Positions 30,680 through 41,302 of a stretch of DNA of 64,000 bases are shown one piece after another. The notes under the pieces are model-generated. The model worked only from the letters and a program-made list of their open reading frames with translations. It made no database searches and was not told the DNA's origin. Made by a program: the position numbers and the translations under genes. Within the stretch, counting starts at the first letter, position 1. Each line of letters begins with the position of its first letter. Where the stretch lies: contig WOFQ01000038.1 in assembly GCA_012184525.1 (NCBI GenBank), forward strand, positions 62,001-126,000, written 5' to 3'. The DNA is from Xenoacremonium recifei. Its lineage: Eukaryota; Ascomycota; Sordariomycetes; Hypocreales; Nectriaceae.

Positions 30680-31848
30680 GGTGGTGTCTTTATCTGCTTC
30701 TGACCTCTTTAATCAAATGTCAAATGGTAAGAAGCGAAAATGCTCAACTACAGAAACAGACGGGCTCAAGGACTAAGAGCTTTTGAGGAATCGCTCTCAG
30801 TGAGCTGATGCCGGCACCTGGATTATAAGGCAACCTGGGGTAAGGTAGGTTGGGCATACAGAGGTGGGGTGGGGTAGATGCGCGGAGGAACGTCGTGGGG
30901 GGCTGCCCGCTACGTGGGGGGTCTGGAGAACGAGGGGAAATGGAGGATTTGCTGCGCTGCGAGTGCCCTGAATTACTCCGTTGTGGTCTCGATATTTCTC
31001 CTGGCCTGGCTCATGGATGGCACATGAGGGATTTGAGCGGATGGTGGTGTGACTGGAATCAAGTATTTAAATCGAATATCAGGTCACGCTCCTCTCAAAC
31101 ATTTGTCTCTCCGCAGTCCCCAGAGTTCCACCACCTCGGGTTTCTCTCTTAAGAACGTGCTCCAGAATGAGGGGTAACTAGCTCTCGATGCCCTGTGCAG
31201 GGCGGTGACTTCGGTGTTTGGAACTGTACAGTTCACTGAATAGCCCGCCTGTGTTATACCTTGTTCGGGTAGCATGTTAGCCTCTATAGGTAAGGCGCAA
31301 GCATTTGTGGGTGTTAGTATAAGCCGTCAACTGTAGCTCGGTGTTGTGAGACCGAATAATTGAGGGAAATCATGTTGAGGTGGTCGTATAATTACATCAC
31401 ACGATCTTTTACAGAATCCTTTCAAGCACTACTCTCTGCCTTATGTATTGCGGTTACTTTGAGAGCTTATTTCCTATCCCCCACAGTAGAAGCTAGCTGA
31501 AAATCGGGACTTAGACTATTATCACAACCTCTCAGGGCGTCTACTGACAGGACAAAGCCTAGAAAGGACGAATCATCGAGATTCAACCTGAGCGATGAAT
31601 ATTGTCTTCGGATTTCAATTCTTGATTGTTGCCTGTGCAGTTTTCATAATTGGGAGAAGAGAATAGAGGAGGTTTCATTGGCCATTATGACTCCGCCTTC
31701 ATCTCCTCTACAAGACTAATGTAGTTATTTAGAATGCGACGATGCCTTGGGGAAAAACGTCGGATACTGCGAGTTCCTCCCTATGGTGCTCCATGATGAT
31801 TCGAAGCCCTTCAAAGGTCTACCTCAGAGCCGTCAATCCTGCGGAAAA
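30680..31848. other. Intergenic region upstream of DAK1
   Basis: About 1.17 kb, with the DAK1 promoter at the left end and the 3' flank of the secreted-protein gene at the right. Open frames are short and without family resemblance. No RNA gene was recognised. Confidence 0.4.
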
Positions 31849-32394
31849 TTACCAATCAGCACCACTCTTGCCGCCACCTCCGAGCTCACTCTCCTCCGCG
31901 TCCCAAATTCTCCAGTAGAGATCCTTGTTTGTACCCTCGAAATAGTGACACTGAATGGTTCCCTGAGCAGAGCCCTCACCGCCCACAGGAGTCTGCCACA
32001 TTGTCTGCAGCACAAGATTGGCGGCGTCCGCATTGCCCATCTCCCAAATTCTAGTTGCCTTCGCATCCTCTTCTGTGGCCGGTCTGACAGCGAGAGTACA
32101 TGTATCGTAGACGGCGAGTGCCATCCATTCATTGTCGTTCGTGGTCTTGAAATTAGCGATATTGGCGTATCCATTCTTGCCCGCAATGGCCTCCCAAAGC
32201 GCGTTGCAGTCGGCGGAGGTCGCATTCTTGAGTGAGGTCATCGTCGCCAAGTTGCCGCCGGTGCAGAGGTTCTGGGGCTTTGGTTCAGGAGAGAAGGATG
32301 GAAAGGTCGACATCTCTGACAGAGCGCATACACCAAGGCTCAGAGCCGCCACGGGGAGGCAGAATTTGATAAGAGTCATCTTGAATGCTACCAC
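31849..32394 (-). CDS. Small secreted cysteine-containing protein (Ecp2-like?)
   Basis: A single exon of 181 codons. Residues 1-24 form a signal peptide (basic start, hydrophobic core FCLPVAALSLGVCA). The mature part has four cysteines at about 44, 63, 99 and 149, allowing two disulfides. The pattern C..DCNALW..I, then W.ALAVYDTCTLAV resembles the Hce2/Ecp2-type secreted domain of plant-associated fungi, but this is a by-eye resemblance. The protein is acidic and ends with a Gly-rich segment. It is codirectional with another secreted protein gene 258 bp upstream. Confidence 0.6.
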   Translation of the reverse strand: MVAFKMTLIKFCLPVAALSLGVCALSEMSTFPSFSPEPKPQNLCTGGNLATMTSLKNATSADCNALWEAIAGKNGYANIANFKTTNDNEWMALAVYDTCTLAVRPATEEDAKATRIWEMGNADAANLVLQTMWQTPVGGEGSAQGTIQCHYFEGTNKDLYWRIWDAEESELGGGGKSGADW

Positions 32395-32652
32395 GATGAA
32401 CGAGATGAAGATTGTTAGTTAGTTATATTGTCGAGTGTCAGACCAACGACAAGAAGAGAGGTAGAGGTGCGTGAGTGTGAGGTCAAAGAGACAAGCCACT
32501 CTGACGGTTGAGGAGTTTATTATATATTCTAAGTATAAAGGGACCCTGATTCACCTTATAGGAAGTGCTGTTGGTGATAGAGCCACTCACGCACTGATGT
32601 TGAAGCTCATCAGGACTACATCACAGTCGTCTTCTATTCATGCCGCTGTAAT

Positions 32653-33565
32653 TCACAGCCCCTTGAGGGTGCTGCAATCTATATAGTTCTTCTCGATAAA
32701 CGCTGAAGCAACCTGTAATCCCTCAACACCCTTGAAATTAGTCTTTCTTCCGAAAGGCCCAACGTTAGAAGATACATCACCGCGCACTACAGTAGGTGAA
32801 AAAGGAGGTTGTGTAACGGATGTATTGAAGAACCGAATCTGTTGATCGCAAGTGCTCCCATTTGCAAAGCTTGGCTGGTTGGTTACGTTTTTGAAGAAAT
32901 TGAGAAGAAGGGCTGAGCCTTTGTTGTCATTATAAGGCTGAAAGTTCAGAGACATATGCTTCTCGAGACTTCTGGCAAGAAAGTATGTCTCCTTCGGGCT
33001 GCCGTAGGCGTCGCATTGAGGAGTGAACTTCCCGGGATACACAGTAGTTCCGTATGCCTCGGAACCTTCCACAGCGACGAGATTGGTGTATGTGATAAAC
33101 TGCGTGGGCGCCCATCTGAAGTTGGAGTAGCCGTCACTGAGGAGATCCAGAAAGGGGAATTCGTAGCCGACTCGCTACGTTCTCCATTAGATCCGAGTTT
33201 AACGACTTAGTAAATCAAGAACTCACAGAGAAGTCAGGAACGCTGAAAGACGAGTAGTGTATGTCGTGGTCAAGGGCTGCCTGAGCAACGACGGGGTACA
33301 TGTCTTTCGGGAAGCTTGGCATCAACTGTTGATATGCTGACTCTAGGATTTTGTGAGGAACCATCCGGCGGGCCTCCTTCAACGGAATTGGAATAATAGC
33401 CAGAGTTGCATTTAGCAACCCGGTGACTTCGTTGGGATACTCATTCTTGATGGGGTTTGGTTGGGAATGAGTAGCACAGAGGAGCAGGTTGGTCGATGGA
33501 AGAGCATAGACTGTGCTTAGAAGCAGAAGTCCTGCTGCAACGGCCTTGGAATTGAGCAAATACAT
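32653..33565 (-). CDS. Secreted protein of unknown function, possible acetoacetate-decarboxylase-like fold
   Basis: Two exons (33565-33227, 33174-32653) sum to 861 nt and give 286 residues. A signal peptide spans about residues 1-22 (KAVAAGLLLLSTVYA). The region RRMVPHKILESAYQQLMPSFP..MYPVVAQAALDHDI followed by VGYEFPFLDLLSDG resembles fungal extracellular proteins with an acetoacetate-decarboxylase-like fold, though I cannot confirm this and no catalytic Lys is assigned. Several N-glycosylation sequons (NAT, NVT, NGS, NTS) fit secretion. A TTTAAA lies near 33617, upstream of the ATG. Confidence 0.6.
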
Positions 33566-35697
33566 CCTGGCAGCCGTCTTACGAGGAAACCTAGGGAAAC
33601 CCAGGAAAAAGAGCGAAATTTAAAGCCTCAACAGAGTGTGGATTACGTTCACGCAGAGCTGAAGGGAAACTACAGAAATCACAAGCAGCGCGATCGACAG
33701 CGCATCTACCGGAGCTCTGAGAGCTATTCGGAGCCAAGCGCAGCCCGGTTGATTCGTGACATCAGTAAAGAAGCTATGGCTGAGATGGCGCCTCGCGATT
33801 GGGTGTGATTCAGCCACGGCGGCTCGGGACATGGTGCTTCCGAGACCTGACAGTCGGTGAGAGAAGAGGAGCGGCAGAGAGCCGTCCCGTGATGGCTCCT
33901 GTGATGATGAGACGGAGCAGGAGCAGTTGGGGGCTGCTGGTCATGATGGCCACGGTTTGTATGTTCCTGCTCGCATTTTGAAAGAGGCGTCAAGCAGAGC
34001 TAGGTAGGAGTACGAGCGTGGGTGAAAGTCGTCCGGAGGCTTAGTCAGGCGGCCGACTTGGAGAGGACAACCTCCGTGGTGTGACGGATAAGCAGTGCGT
34101 TTGCACAAGTCGCAGTAAGCGTGGCTGCTGATGCTGTGCGTATCCGCATGCTGAGGTGCATGACCTTGGATAAAAATAAATAGAGTTGAGTTATTCGGCG
34201 AGAAAAGTAGCAGCGAAGACGCCACGGAGCTTCGGCGGCGACGCCTCCGGAAGCCCCGATGTGAGGGCGGGAAGGGAAGGAGGCCCCGGGGATGGCGACT
34301 TCCCTAACTCGCACGGTCAGAGCCTCATGGCAACGAGGCCTATTACCTTAATTCGCCCACATTCCGGCCCGCGATTTTCTCCTTCACCATCTTCATCAAA
34401 CGGAGCCGTTCGCCATAGCGGCTGGTCGCGGGAATGCTCCAGGTCAAATACATGCGCTTCGCCAGCGTCTGAGATCCACGGCAAACGGCACTAATCTCGC
34501 TGGCAACGTATTTGGCTTGCGTATGCACAGTACGAAGCCCAGCAGGGATAAGCGGCAGGCCCCCATCAGAGGCGATTCAGGCCAGTGACCAGCGAAGCCG
34601 CCCCCCTTCTAGTGTTGCTAACCTGGGCCGGACAGGGGGCAGCCGGGTTCTAAACGGGGATTTGTATCATTGGTGACTTCGCCATTCAAGGGTTGCCAGG
34701 GTTGGTTGGCCCTTCTTGTCGGTTTCCAGAACGTCTCAACCCTGGACTGCCGACTGGCCCATGGCGGCTACCGAGAACCCTGCAAACCGACATCGTCAGT
34801 CGGCTCTGGCAACTTCCAGTCTGGACGACACTCAATCGCCAAGCCCTCCAAATGACTTTGCTGCCGAAGATCCGGTCTTGGCCAGCGAAACGCTCGTGGT
34901 CGCGCGGCTCTTGCGGACCGTTTCAGCGATGCGATGGAGCTGTCATCAAACTTCACCTAGCACAGCCTCAACCGCCCTAATACGGCAACGCTTTTTTAAC
35001 GTTTCGTGTTGTTCGGCCGACTTCATGCCAGTGAGCAGCGTCTCAGCGTGCACGAATAAGCACCCGCCGCCATGGGGACGTCACCTCACCGTTCGATACT
35101 CCGTACTGGCCTGGCAATTACTCGGACGGGGGGCAAAGGGCGGGCTTGTGGCCCCTCCCCCTTCTCCAAGTCCGACCGTCCCTTCAGTGACGACGCTGCA
35201 CGAACCCTTCGCTCGCTCGCTCGCTGTGCTGTCCATTCTCATGACAGTGGTGGGGACGACTCTTTGTCCCGACGCGCGGCCAATGCGAACGTCACCCGCT
35301 GATGCCCTGACTTCTTTGCCTTGTATTTTCTCCATGATTCTGCTGGTGCTTTGATTTCTTGTCCTGCCATCTGCATTCGTTATTCGCTACCCTACCGTTG
35401 TCCGTCGGATCTTGATCGTGTGTTCCTGGTGCGGCCCAATATCCCGTCCGACAACCGGATCCTCGCCTACTCCGTACCAAGACCCTGTTTCCAGTTCCAG
35501 TAAAACTCCAGAACCGACGGCGAGGCGCAGTCGAGACGATACGAGAAGGATTTGGGGTTTGATATTCGGATCTACCTCTCTTGCAACCCCGGAATTCCTC
35601 TAGTGGGCTTTGTTCTTGGCGATTTCTTTGGAGGATATTTTTCTGTCGTCGTCCATTCTGTCTTTCTTTCACACCATCTTCTTGGACAACAAACATC
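33566..35697. other. Intergenic region between secreted-protein gene and GH76 gene
   Basis: About 2.1 kb with no supported gene. Two TACTCCGTA words are at 35097-35105 and 35469-35477. A 5' leader for the GH76 gene, pyrimidine-rich with cttt motifs, probably occupies the last 200 bp. A plus-strand open frame at 34716-35354 lacks any recognisable family. Confidence 0.4.
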
Positions 35698-37134
35698 ATG
35701 AGACTACCATTACAGACGGCAACAGTTGCGTTGGGCCTTTGGGGAGCTTCGGTGCAGGCCATCGATGTTACCTGGACTGACACCGGTAAGAGTTGTCTGC
35801 CAAGGCCGCAAGTCAAATACATACTGACTGACACCTGCAACTTAGAATCTGTTAAAGAGGCTGCGAGCACCATAGCCTATGGCTTGATGAAGTACTACAC
35901 TGGTAACAACACCGGTGACACGCCTGGTAACCTTCCAGACCCTTACTACTGGTGGGAGGCGGGAGCTATGTTTGGAACCATGATTGATTACTGGTGGTTG
36001 ACCGGCGATACAACCTACAACAATGTCACTTCGCAGGCGATGATTCACCAGGTTGGCGATGACGACGATTACATGCCCTCGAACCAGACCCTGACCGAGG
36101 GTAATGATGACCAAGGCTTTTGGGCCATGGCTGCCATGTCAGCGGCCGAGCACGGGTTCACCAACCCCCCGGACACCGATCCGCAATGGCTTGCACTCGT
36201 TCAAGCCGTCTTCAACGAGTACGTCTCGCGATGGGACACGGCGCACTGCGATGGTGGGTTGAGATGGCAGATCTTTACGTTCAACACCGGTTACGATTAT
36301 AAGAATTCCATCTCCAACGGGTGCTTCTTCAATGTAGCAGCCCGACTGGCACGATACACTGGCAACGACTCCTACGCGGAGTGGGCTACAAAGGTTTTTG
36401 AATGGGAGGAAGAAGCTGGACTCATGTCAGAGAACTACAACGTCTACGACGGTGCTACGATTGGCACCAGCAACTGTAGTTCCATCGATACCAACCAATG
36501 GACCTACAACGGCGGGGTTTTCATGTACGGTGCAGCCGTTATGTACAACTACACGGGTAACTCGACTTGGAAGACACGTCTCGACGGCCTCGTCAACACA
36601 TCCCTCACAGAATTCACGCAGGATAGCGTCATCTATGAGAAGTTTTGCGAAACTGCCGATAACTGCGATACGGATGCGCAGACTTTCAAGGGATACCTGG
36701 CTCGCTGGATGGCGGCCACGACACAGGTCGCGTCCTACACCTACGATACCATTTACCCGGTTCTTGAAGCGAGTGGCAAGGCAGCAGCCCTGGCCTGCTC
36801 CGGATCGCCATCGTCGGGCTTTTCAGGAATCGCGGGCACGGCGTGTGGCTTCACATGGCTCAATTCTTCATTTGACGGGAAGGTCGGCGTCGGTCCGCAA
36901 ATGAGCTCTCTAGCGGCCGTGATGTACACACTGGTTAACGATGCGGATGTGCCATTGACGAACTCGACGGGAGGAACGAGTAAGGGTGATGCCAGTGCTG
37001 GTAACCCTAACTCGGACGACGTGTCAACGGATTCGCCGATTACAACCGGGGATCGCGTGGGTGCCAGCATCATCACGATTTTGATGTGCTCGGGCTTGGT
37101 GGCGGGGTGTCTCTTCCTGCTGTCGGATCTTTAA
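35698..37134 (+). CDS. Mannan endo-1,6-alpha-mannosidase, GH76 (Dfg5/Dcw1 type)
   Basis: Two exons; the intron is 60 nt (about 35788-35847), leaving 458 residues. The signal peptide is MRLPLQTATVALGLWGASVQA. Family landmarks: AASTIAYGLMKYYTGN, PDPYYWWEAGAMFG, the catalytic Asp pair in EGNDDQGFWA (residues 117-118), GGLRWQIF and NGCFFNVAARLARYTG. After a Ser/Thr-rich linker the C-terminus is a hydrophobic segment (ASIITILMCSGLVAGCLFLL), consistent with GPI-anchor attachment. These enzymes act at the plasma membrane or wall and transfer GPI-protein glycans onto wall mannan or glucan. The start at 35698 is chosen because an upstream in-frame ATG lacks a signal sequence. Confidence 0.93.
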   Translation: MRLPLQTATVALGLWGASVQAIDVTWTDTGKSCLPRPQVKYILTDTCNLESVKEAASTIAYGLMKYYTGNNTGDTPGNLPDPYYWWEAGAMFGTMIDYWWLTGDTTYNNVTSQAMIHQVGDDDDYMPSNQTLTEGNDDQGFWAMAAMSAAEHGFTNPPDTDPQWLALVQAVFNEYVSRWDTAHCDGGLRWQIFTFNTGYDYKNSISNGCFFNVAARLARYTGNDSYAEWATKVFEWEEEAGLMSENYNVYDGATIGTSNCSSIDTNQWTYNGGVFMYGAAVMYNYTGNSTWKTRLDGLVNTSLTEFTQDSVIYEKFCETADNCDTDAQTFKGYLARWMAATTQVASYTYDTIYPVLEASGKAAALACSGSPSSGFSGIAGTACGFTWLNSSFDGKVGVGPQMSSLAAVMYTLVNDADVPLTNSTGGTSKGDASAGNPNSDDVSTDSPITTGDRVGASIITILMCSGLVAGCLFLLSDL

Positions 37135-37575
37135 AGCGAGAGAAGGGCGAGGAGTTGTGGTGGTCAAGACTTGGCATGGCATGGCGTTGGTGGGGTTTTT
37201 GTTCAAGGATTGTATAAGACATTGTACTTGCATCGGCAGGCCTTGCTGTTTGACTGTTTTTTATATGTTGATACCAAGGGATTTGAGGCTTTATTAGCCA
37301 TAGAAAGAGTAAAATCTACCAGAGAATTTTGTTCTGAAGTGTAATAAAGTGATGTCGTCGTCTCCAGATAGGGGGCTTCATCAAGGACGGCCCCGAGCCG
37401 AACTTGCTACAAGAAGTAAGGCTATTATCGTTATCATAATAAGTTTTCAATTCAGCAGAGAGATATATAAACTTGGTCAACTGGTGATCCCACGCCTAAC
37501 GCCGCTGCTTTGAACTACGCGTGTTGCATAGACAATAAAGAGACCCAGCATTTCCACCCAAACACTCTTGTACAC
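37135..37575. other. Convergent 3' intergenic region (GH76 / DUF4188)
   Basis: These 441 bp lie between two stop codons. The sequence is AT-rich with several AATAAA-like words (taataaag near 37342, caataaag near 37533). No gene. Confidence 0.5.
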
Positions 37576-38482
37576 CTAGCCTTGCTCCTCCTTGGGCTCT
37601 CCCAACTCCGTCCTCGACAATCTCGAATACTGCGTCTTCAGCGCTGGCGTATCCGCGCTCACTAACGAATTCACCCACATACCACCCTCCACGCCCTCAC
37701 TCACCAGCCCCATCCCCGTCGGCCGACAGTTGACATACATAGTCTCATACGCCTTAGCCGGCACGCAGAACGTCTCATGGAACACGCCAATATGCTTAAA
37801 CTTAGCGCCGTGGAACCACTCCCACGTATCGCGGTGCATCGCCTCATGCGCGAAGCGATGCACGCTCTCCACGTCCTTGAAGTAGAACGTCGTGACGAAG
37901 GTGTTATTGCTCCGGCGCTCATCGGCCCGCCACGTCTGCGAGCCGAGCAGCCCGAGATCCTCGCGACGAGAGTGTAAGTCTCGGATCAGAGCTTCGAAGC
38001 GCTCGCCGAGTTCGCGCACGCCCGGGGCGAGAGGCCCGAGGGGATGGTTGAACTGCGCGCCGAGGTTGAAGACCACGATGGGGTGCGCGCCGGGAAGAGT
38101 GCCGAAGGGGCCGGAGGGGAGGGGCCGTTGGGCGGTGGCGCGGCCGGGGATGGTGTGGGTGGTGTATTCGTTGGGCCGGGGGGAGAGGGCTTGGAGGAGG
38201 GTTGTGGTGAGGGTGGTGAGGAGGAGGGCGAGGGCGGGGACGAGGGCCCAACGTGTGGGTAGGAGGACGGAGAGGAGGATTTGTAGAAGGGCGCCGCCGA
38301 GAATGACTGTGTGTGGCTTCACGGCGTCTTTGACGAAGAACTGGATGAGTGTTAGTTCATGAGAGGTGGTGATGTTGGATTTGGTGTATAAGTGGGGCAC
38401 GTACAAAGGTGTCGTAAGACGGCCGGAATCTACGCGGCGAGCTGGAGGGCGTCAGGAAAGGCCGGAACTCACGAGCGCCCAT
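37576..38482 (-). CDS. DUF4188 family protein (monooxygenase-like)
   Basis: Two exons (38482-38405, 38340-37576) total 843 nt and 280 residues. Two hydrophobic segments lie near residues 36-70 (VILGGALLQILLSVLLP and WALVPALALLLTTLTTTLL), followed by a soluble domain: VVFNLGAQFNHPLG, FEALIRDLHSRREDLGLLGSQTW, NTFVTTFYFKDVESVHRFAHEAMHRDTWEWFH and KHIGVFHETFCVPAKAYETMYVNCRPTGMG. This matches the fungal DUF4188 group, a ferredoxin-like alpha/beta-barrel fold often annotated as monooxygenase. Conserved His residues in FAHEAMHRDTW and IGVFHETF are visible. Substrate unknown; probably ER- or endomembrane-bound. Confidence 0.82.
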
Positions 38483-39636
38483 GTTGAATTCGTATTGAAC
38501 AATCAAACAAAATACAATAGGTTGTAGCCTTTAACCCGTGGTTGCGCGCGTGCTGTTGTACTTATACCTCGTTGTAAGGTGTGAGGTGATTCTATCTTCT
38601 CCTTAGATACCGTATTGCTACCAGCGCAGCCCGTCACTGATTATATAGACCTAGAGTTACATCTCGCATCCCGGCCTCGGCCTACGATGCGTGAAGGGAT
38701 GCGAATCCGGGGGGATGAACGCCCCGCGTCGGCGTTGGCCACCCGCCCGCATCTCGCACTCGCACCCGCTGACACTAACAATATACCCGGATCTGTCAAG
38801 GCCGACCGCCCTGTCGATCTGATCTGCTGTCAGTGACTTAGTGACGGGTTGAACCGGCGGTGTATTATTAGGCCGACCATCCCGAGGTTCAGACTCTAGT
38901 TGTTGGGAATTAACTACCCTTTCTATACGTTCAAAACGTATAGGTATGGGTTGATCTATTGAGTCTGAACAGGTACATTCGCACTCAAGATTCGTCTTAC
39001 AGACAATCGGGCTTAGTCGCTCTCGCACTCGGTTGTGGCTTCAGATGCAACGCACCAATGAAACCCGCCCGGTCTCCGAACCAGACTTTGACAATGACAT
39101 TCCTGAGAAGGCAGGCTATGAGATCATCCCGCTGCGGGAGGCGTTACTGGTGCTCCTGAGGCTTGATTGAGGGGCTCTTGAAGAGCTATTCCGATGTGAG
39201 CTCTGATTACATGCTTCTCATCAATGACGCATCGCATCACCACCACATCGAATCTCAACGTCTAAGTGTATTTTTTTTCCTGTTCTAAATAATCGAATGC
39301 AGACTCAGAATACGGGATTCCTCAGTCATCACTCATGATGTTCATTCATTATCATTATCCAGACACCCAAGCACAAAGCCTTCCCCGAGATCCAATCGAC
39401 CATCTCCAAATATGTACAGAAAATGAAACAGAGAAAAGCCCCCTTTAAGCCACCGCTTGCTTCTACTGGTTGGTGTGAGAGGGCGTCCTCATTGCGTCGC
39501 ACACCGTGTAGATCTCTTCGTCATGTAGGTTGTCGGGCTTGTGATGCCGGTGATATGTTCATTGGCAGTATCCGTGATTCTATGTCCAGTATGTCCATTT
39601 CGTGTCGAGGATTGTGAAAATCCTGCCGGGTGTCGT
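38483..39636. other. Intergenic region between DUF4188 and DUF4048 genes
   Basis: About 1.15 kb with no supported gene. It contains the DUF4188 promoter and the 3' flank of the DUF4048 gene. Confidence 0.4.
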
Positions 39637-41302
39637 TTATACAGTGGTGTTCTCCTTGTTCTGCTCCTTTGCTCGAGGCTGAGGGTCGACGAGAGACTTT
39701 TCCCACTCGTCCATTAGATTGGTCGCCGTGCGCTTGATGTTGCTGGGCGACAACCGGTTGACCATGTTGGGGAGAATCTCTTCTAATCGGGGACTCAGGA
39801 TGGGCGCATCAATCAGTGCCGACTTCTTCTTCCTGCTGCGAGTTAGTCGCCTGTTGCATCAGCATTATCAATGCAGAGCACACTTACGAAGGCGTGTTGT
39901 TCTGCTCCTCCGCCTCCAAGGCATTATCCATGTCCTCGATCCCGCTGGATCCCATAGTAGATCCGCTCCAGCGGGACGTCTTGACCGACGATGACGATGG
40001 TGACTCCCAGTTGGACCAGTCGTTGTCGTCAATGGCATCAAATCCGAGAGGAGTCCACGAAAAGTGCTTGTTCTTCGCGGGCTTGGCCTTGTCCTTCTCA
40101 CGAGAGGCGGCCTCTTCGGGTTTGCTGTTGGGTGTTGGAGTGGATGTAGCCGTTTTCGGAGAATCGAAGACGGTGCTCACCTTGGGTCGAGCCGCATGGC
40201 TGGCCCGGATCGTGTCCTGATTGCCGGGCGACGTGGTCTCGCGGCTCGCCCCGTTGCGATAGTCCACCGCCGTCGATCTGGTGGGTTGCTGCTGTTGCTG
40301 CCCGCTGATGGGCTCGTCTCCAACAGTGATCTGGCGGATGTCCTCGACGAATGCGCGGAGACCCAGCTTGAAGTCCTCGACGATCTGGGGGACGCCTGCG
40401 ACACTCTGCTGGGAGCGCGGCTGCCACGATGCCCGCTTGGAGAGGTTGGGGTTGGTGAGCTGAGCGGTCCGGCGCTCAATGGTGGGAAGCTTGACCGGCT
40501 CTGTTTCGCTGACGGGGAAGCCATCCTCTGTCTTGACCGGCGAGAGCAGAGACAGCGTCCTCGTGTGACCGCCGCGGATGACTCTCCGTCGGCTGGGATT
40601 TCGGCTGAGGCCAGTCGGCGTCTGAGTTGGAGTCTGCGCCTGGGTTTCCTTCTGAAGAAGCATCTTTCTTCGATCATGGTCGACGCTGCGTCTGGTTGCA
40701 CCGTTCTCGTCGTCTGAAGGAATGACGGGGCTTGGATGTGCCGATCCGTGAGAACGCGCATCGGCTCTCTTGCTGGCGGCTTCCTTATGCGACCACTTCT
40801 TCTTCAACACGTGCAGCTCCTTCTCAGCACGAATCAATTCCTCACGAAGCTCCAGCACTCTGCGCTCCTGCGCCGCAATTGCGATGATGAACTCATTGGC
40901 ATCCGAAGGCGAAGACGTCGAGTCAATCGGTGTCGGGGGGATCGAGGACATGGTAGATGAGGTTGGCGTCGGTCGCGATGGATCGCTGGTTGGAGGCGCA
41001 ATTGGGAGAGTTAGCGAAAGGCGATTGACCTGTCGACACGCAAGTGACTTGGAGCGCGAGTGGCCCTTGAAGCCCATCGAATTGGAGCGGGCTGGCAGAG
41101 GCGGCGGCGCCTCATCATCCTGTTGTTTTTGTTGTTGTTGGTGGTCCATTGCGCCGCTGTCGGGCTTTCCGCTGTCCTGGCGAGCAGCCCCTGAGGAGGA
41201 CGAAGATAAGTTCCAAGTGGACGCGTGGGCGGGAAGACCGAATCCTGGAGGCGACCGGTCGGCAATTGACGAGCGACGGCGAATCTCTTGTTGCGATGCC
41301 AT
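39637..41302 (-). CDS. DUF4048 domain protein, largely disordered
   Basis: Two exons (41302-39888, 39832-39637) total 1611 nt and 536 residues from MASQQEIRR. The frame stays open upstream to 42211, and the upstream stretch RRRSLGFHSLTQKRQQLS looks protein-like, so the true start may be farther 5' in another exon. A coiled-coil follows a Ser/Pro-rich N-terminus: NEFIIAIAAQERRVLELREELIRAEKELHVLKKKW, typical of DUF4048 proteins. The C-terminal segment APILSPRLEEILPNMVNRLSPSNIKR is also conserved-looking, as is VPQIVEDFKLGLRAFVEDIRQITVGDEP. Many S/T-P sites suggest phosphorylation. No function is assigned to the family. Confidence 0.75.

Noticed and set aside
34716..35354. 212-codon plus-strand open frame
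   Set aside because: No recognisable motifs, contains random-looking cysteine and Ser/Pro stretches, and no plausible promoter or intron structure.
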